DNA of 8,086 bases from Burkholderiales bacterium (GTDB taxonomy: Bacteria; Pseudomonadota; Gammaproteobacteria; Burkholderiales; SG8-39). The stretch spans positions 1 through 8,086 of the forward strand of contig SXNB01000070.1 in NCBI GenBank assembly GCA_005777205.1, read 5' to 3'. A program made the position numbers and the translations under genes. The notes under the pieces are model-generated. The model saw only the letters and a list, made by a program, of their open reading frames with translations. It did not search any database and had not been told where the DNA came from. The number at the start of each line of letters is the position of its first letter. Positions within the stretch are counted from its first letter, which is position 1. This document shows, in pieces, positions 6,146-8,086 of this stretch.

Positions 6146-7522
6146 GTGCCAGTCCTCCTTGCCACCGATGTCCTGGTCTGGCTGCTGGTCGCGGCCGCCG
6201 CGGCCTATGGCCTGCATTGCCGGCGCCATGAGCATCTGGCGGCGCCTTGGGCGAGGGTGTTCCGCAGCCCGGCTGCGATCGCCTCGACGGTGGTGCTCGC
6301 TTTCTACTTCGGCGCCGGTCTGCTGGATTCGCTGCATTTCCGGCCGCAGTTGCCGCAGAAGCCGGATGCCGGGCAGAAGGTCTATTCGGTCGAGGTGCTC
6401 TCGGTACTGGACTGGACGCTGGCCCACCTGCGCGGGCGCACCGAGAAGACCTACTCGGCGCCGCTCGCGATCCGGTCGTTTGCCAGGGAGCAGGTGGAAC
6501 TGCCGGGGGGAAAGATCGCGCGGGAGTTTCCAAGGCTGCAGTTCGGCGGGGCGCATCTCGCGAAAGAGGGGCATTGGGCCAGTGACGTTGGCTGGCGCGT
6601 GTTCAAGGGTCTGGGTTTCGCTGCCGCGATACTGCTCGCGGCGGCGATCGGAATGAGAATCCTGCGCGTACGCTGGCCGGAGGTGCCGTGGAACGCAGCC
6701 GTTTGGGCGCTGGGCGGGCTGCTGGTGCTGCTGGTGCCTGCGCTGGTGCTCTCGGGCGGCTACCACGTGCTCGGGACCGACAAGGTCGGCAACGATGTGT
6801 TCTACCAGGCGCTGAAGTCGATCCGAACCAGCCTGGTGATTGGTACCGTCACCACCCTGGTGCTGCTGCCGCTGGGGATCGCGCTGGGCATCATGGCGGG
6901 CTACTTCAGGGGCTGGGTGGACGACGTCATCCAATACCTCTACACCACGCTGAACTCCATACCGGGGGTGCTCCTGATCGCGGCTTCGGTGCTGATGATG
7001 CAGGTGGTGATCGACCGCCACCCGGAATGGTTCGCCACTGCTGCGCACCGCGCCGACGCCAAGCTGCTGGTGCTGTGCGCGATCCTAGGCCTGACCAGCT
7101 GGACCGGCCTCGCGCGACTGCTGCGGGGCGAGACCTTGAAACTCTCGGAGCTGGAGTACATCCAGGCCGCGCATGCGCTGGGCGTCAGAGGCAGTCGCGT
7201 CATCTCGCGCCACATCCTGCCCAATGTGGCGCACATCGTGATCATCGCCATGGTGATGGACTTCTCCGGCCTGGTGCTGGCCGAGGCGGTGCTGTCCTAC
7301 GTCGGCGTCGGCGTCGACCCCTCCACCAGCAGCTTCGGCACCATGATCAACTCGGCGCGCATGGAGATGTCACGCGAGCCGGTGGTCTGGTGGGCGCTCG
7401 CCACCGCCTTCGGCTTCATGTTCGTGCTGGTGCTGGCGGCAAACCTGCTCGCCGACGCGGTGCGCGACGGCTTCGATCCCCGGGTACGCATGGCCGGCAC
7501 ACCGAAAGCGGTGGCGGCATGA
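6146..7522 (+). CDS. ABC transporter permease, DppC/OppC/YejE type, with extended N-terminus
   Basis: This is the second channel subunit. The GTG at 6146 follows the previous TAG after one base. Nearby ATGs at 6168 and 6228 are out of frame, and the first residues already form a membrane helix, which supports GTG. At 458 residues it is much longer than the usual 280-350. The core looks standard: YHVLGTDKVGNDVFYQALKS (206-225) corresponds to the GTDxxGRD motif with Asn for Arg. The EAA loop reads EYIQAAHALGVRGSRVISRH (337-356), followed by ILPN (357-360). The C-terminus DAVRDGFDPRVR (437-448) is typical. Before the core are three extra helices (about 5-22, 42-62, 155-173) and a periplasmic insert of about 85 residues (65-150) with no motif I recognise. 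Positive residues after helix 1 and helix 3 fit an N-out topology. The stop overlaps the ATPase start (ATGA). Confidence 0.92.
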   Translation: MPVLLATDVLVWLLVAAAAAYGLHCRRHEHLAAPWARVFRSPAAIASTVVLAFYFGAGLLDSLHFRPQLPQKPDAGQKVYSVEVLSVLDWTLAHLRGRTEKTYSAPLAIRSFAREQVELPGGKIAREFPRLQFGGAHLAKEGHWASDVGWRVFKGLGFAAAILLAAAIGMRILRVRWPEVPWNAAVWALGGLLVLLVPALVLSGGYHVLGTDKVGNDVFYQALKSIRTSLVIGTVTTLVLLPLGIALGIMAGYFRGWVDDVIQYLYTTLNSIPGVLLIAASVLMMQVVIDRHPEWFATAAHRADAKLLVLCAILGLTSWTGLARLLRGETLKLSELEYIQAAHALGVRGSRVISRHILPNVAHIVIIAMVMDFSGLVLAEAVLSYVGVGVDPSTSSFGTMINSARMEMSREPVVWWALATAFGFMFVLVLAANLLADAVRDGFDPRVRMAGTPKAVAA

Positions 7523-8086
7523 GCGAGGTCACCCTGGCGGCTGAGGGGCTAGCGACGAGGATCGACACCACTGCCGGCGAGCTCCGCGCAGTCGACGGCG
7601 TCGACTTCGAACTGCGCAAGGGCGAATGCTTCGCTCTGGTGGGCGAATCCGGATGCGGCAAGTCCATGACCGCGCTGTCCTTGCTGCGCCTGCTGCCCGA
7701 GGCGGGCCGTATCGCCAGCGGGCGCGTGCTGCTGGAGGGGCATGACCTGCTCGCGCTGCCGGAGGCGGCGATGCGGGCGGTGCGCGGCCGGCGCGTGGCC
7801 ATGATCTTCCAGGAGCCCTCCACGGCACTCAACCCGGTGCTGACCGTCGGGCGCCAGGTGCTGGAGGTCATCGAGCGCCACCTTGGCCTCGCCGGGGAGG
7901 AGGCGAAGCGGCGCGCCCTCGCGCTGCTGGAATCGGTGGGTATCCCGGATGCGGCGCGGCGCTTCGACGAATACCCGTTCCAGCTCTCCGGGGGCCTGAA
8001 GCAGCGCGTCATGATCGCCGCCGCGCTGGCGGCGGATCCGGAGGTGCTGGTGGCCGACGAGCCGACCACGGCGCTCGCTGTCACCA
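7519..8086 (+). CDS. ABC transporter ATP-binding protein, DppD/OppD/YejF type (3' end cut by window)
   Basis: This is the cytoplasmic ATPase that powers the importer. The ATG at 7519 overlaps the permease stop by 4 bp (ATGA), with a weak GGTGG about 4 nt upstream. The 189 visible residues hold a nearly complete first nucleotide-binding domain: Walker A GESGCGKS (42-49), Q-loop FQEPSTALNP (97-106, Gln98), signature LSGGLKQR (156-163) and Walker B VLVADE (176-181, catalytic Glu181). The D-loop reads TTALAVT (183-189), where this family normally has TTALDVT; Asp is replaced by Ala187 (codon GCT at 8077-8079). The remainder, including the H-loop His and the peptide-family C-terminal region, lies outside. 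Whether the gene is a single ATPase (DppD-like) or a fused double ATPase (YejF-like) cannot be told here. Confidence 0.95.
   Translation, partial: MSEVTLAAEGLATRIDTTAGELRAVDGVDFELRKGECFALVGESGCGKSMTALSLLRLLPEAGRIASGRVLLEGHDLLALPEAAMRAVRGRRVAMIFQEPSTALNPVLTVGRQVLEVIERHLGLAGEEAKRRALALLESVGIPDAARRFDEYPFQLSGGLKQRVMIAAALAADPEVLVADEPTTALAVT

Noticed and set aside
5325..6656. Plus-strand open frame (443 codons) across both permease genes
   Set aside because: Out of frame with two confidently identified permeases and of low-complexity Arg/Pro-rich composition.
6095..7048. Minus-strand open frame (317 codons) opposite the second permease
   Set aside because: His/Gln/Arg-rich shadow translation without motifs; the plus-strand permease has clear family features.
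5167..8086. Specific naming of the transporter as yejABEF, dpp or opp
   Set aside because: All share the same subunit families, the binding protein is divergent, and the ATPase is incomplete, so a gene symbol would be a guess.

Overview
This is a GC-rich bacterial window, most likely from a betaproteobacterium. The best taxonomic clues are a FabI that resembles Burkholderia/Neisseria-type FabI as I remember those sequences, and the order ppiD - fabI - peptide-type ABC transporter, which I recall from several betaproteobacteria. No similarity search was run. Coding is dense: three of the four gene junctions of the transporter and its neighbours overlap or nearly abut, and the two strand switches each have 20-bp gaps.

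Layout. Positions 1-56 (minus) may be the first 18 codons of a leftward gene with a lipoprotein-like signal peptide. Positions 57-351 are non-coding. They end in an AT-rich promoter-like island (258-292) with a 12-bp palindrome, preceded by three CGTGGG direct repeats. Positions 352-2220 (+) encode a full-length PpiD, the inner-membrane periplasmic folding factor. Positions 2241-3035 (-) encode FabI, the NAD(P)H enoyl-ACP reductase that completes each fatty acid elongation cycle; it converges with ppiD and diverges from the transporter. Positions 3056-8086 (+) encode an ABC importer of the dipeptide/oligopeptide/YejABEF type: a 703-residue lipoprotein solute-binding protein, two permeases, and an ATPase cut by the right edge.

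The transporter genes are tightly coupled (TGATG overlap, 1-bp gap, ATGA overlap) and are almost certainly one operon. The solute is delivered by a binding protein that appears anchored at both ends. It passes through a permease heterodimer whose second subunit carries three extra membrane helices and a periplasmic insert, powered by the ATPase. ppiD and fabI are ordinary housekeeping genes.

The most interesting points are these. (1) The 20-bp fabI/transporter gap holds two overlapping, oppositely oriented -10 boxes, each exactly 6 nt from a start codon, inside a 5-bp dyad; this predicts two leaderless mRNAs from one symmetric element. (2) The ATPase has Ala in place of the D-loop Asp, nine bases from the window end, so sequencing error must be excluded. 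(3) The binding protein has a lipobox and a C-terminal transmembrane helix. (4) The second permease has an extended N-terminus. I saw no CRISPR, defence, phage or insertion-sequence features.
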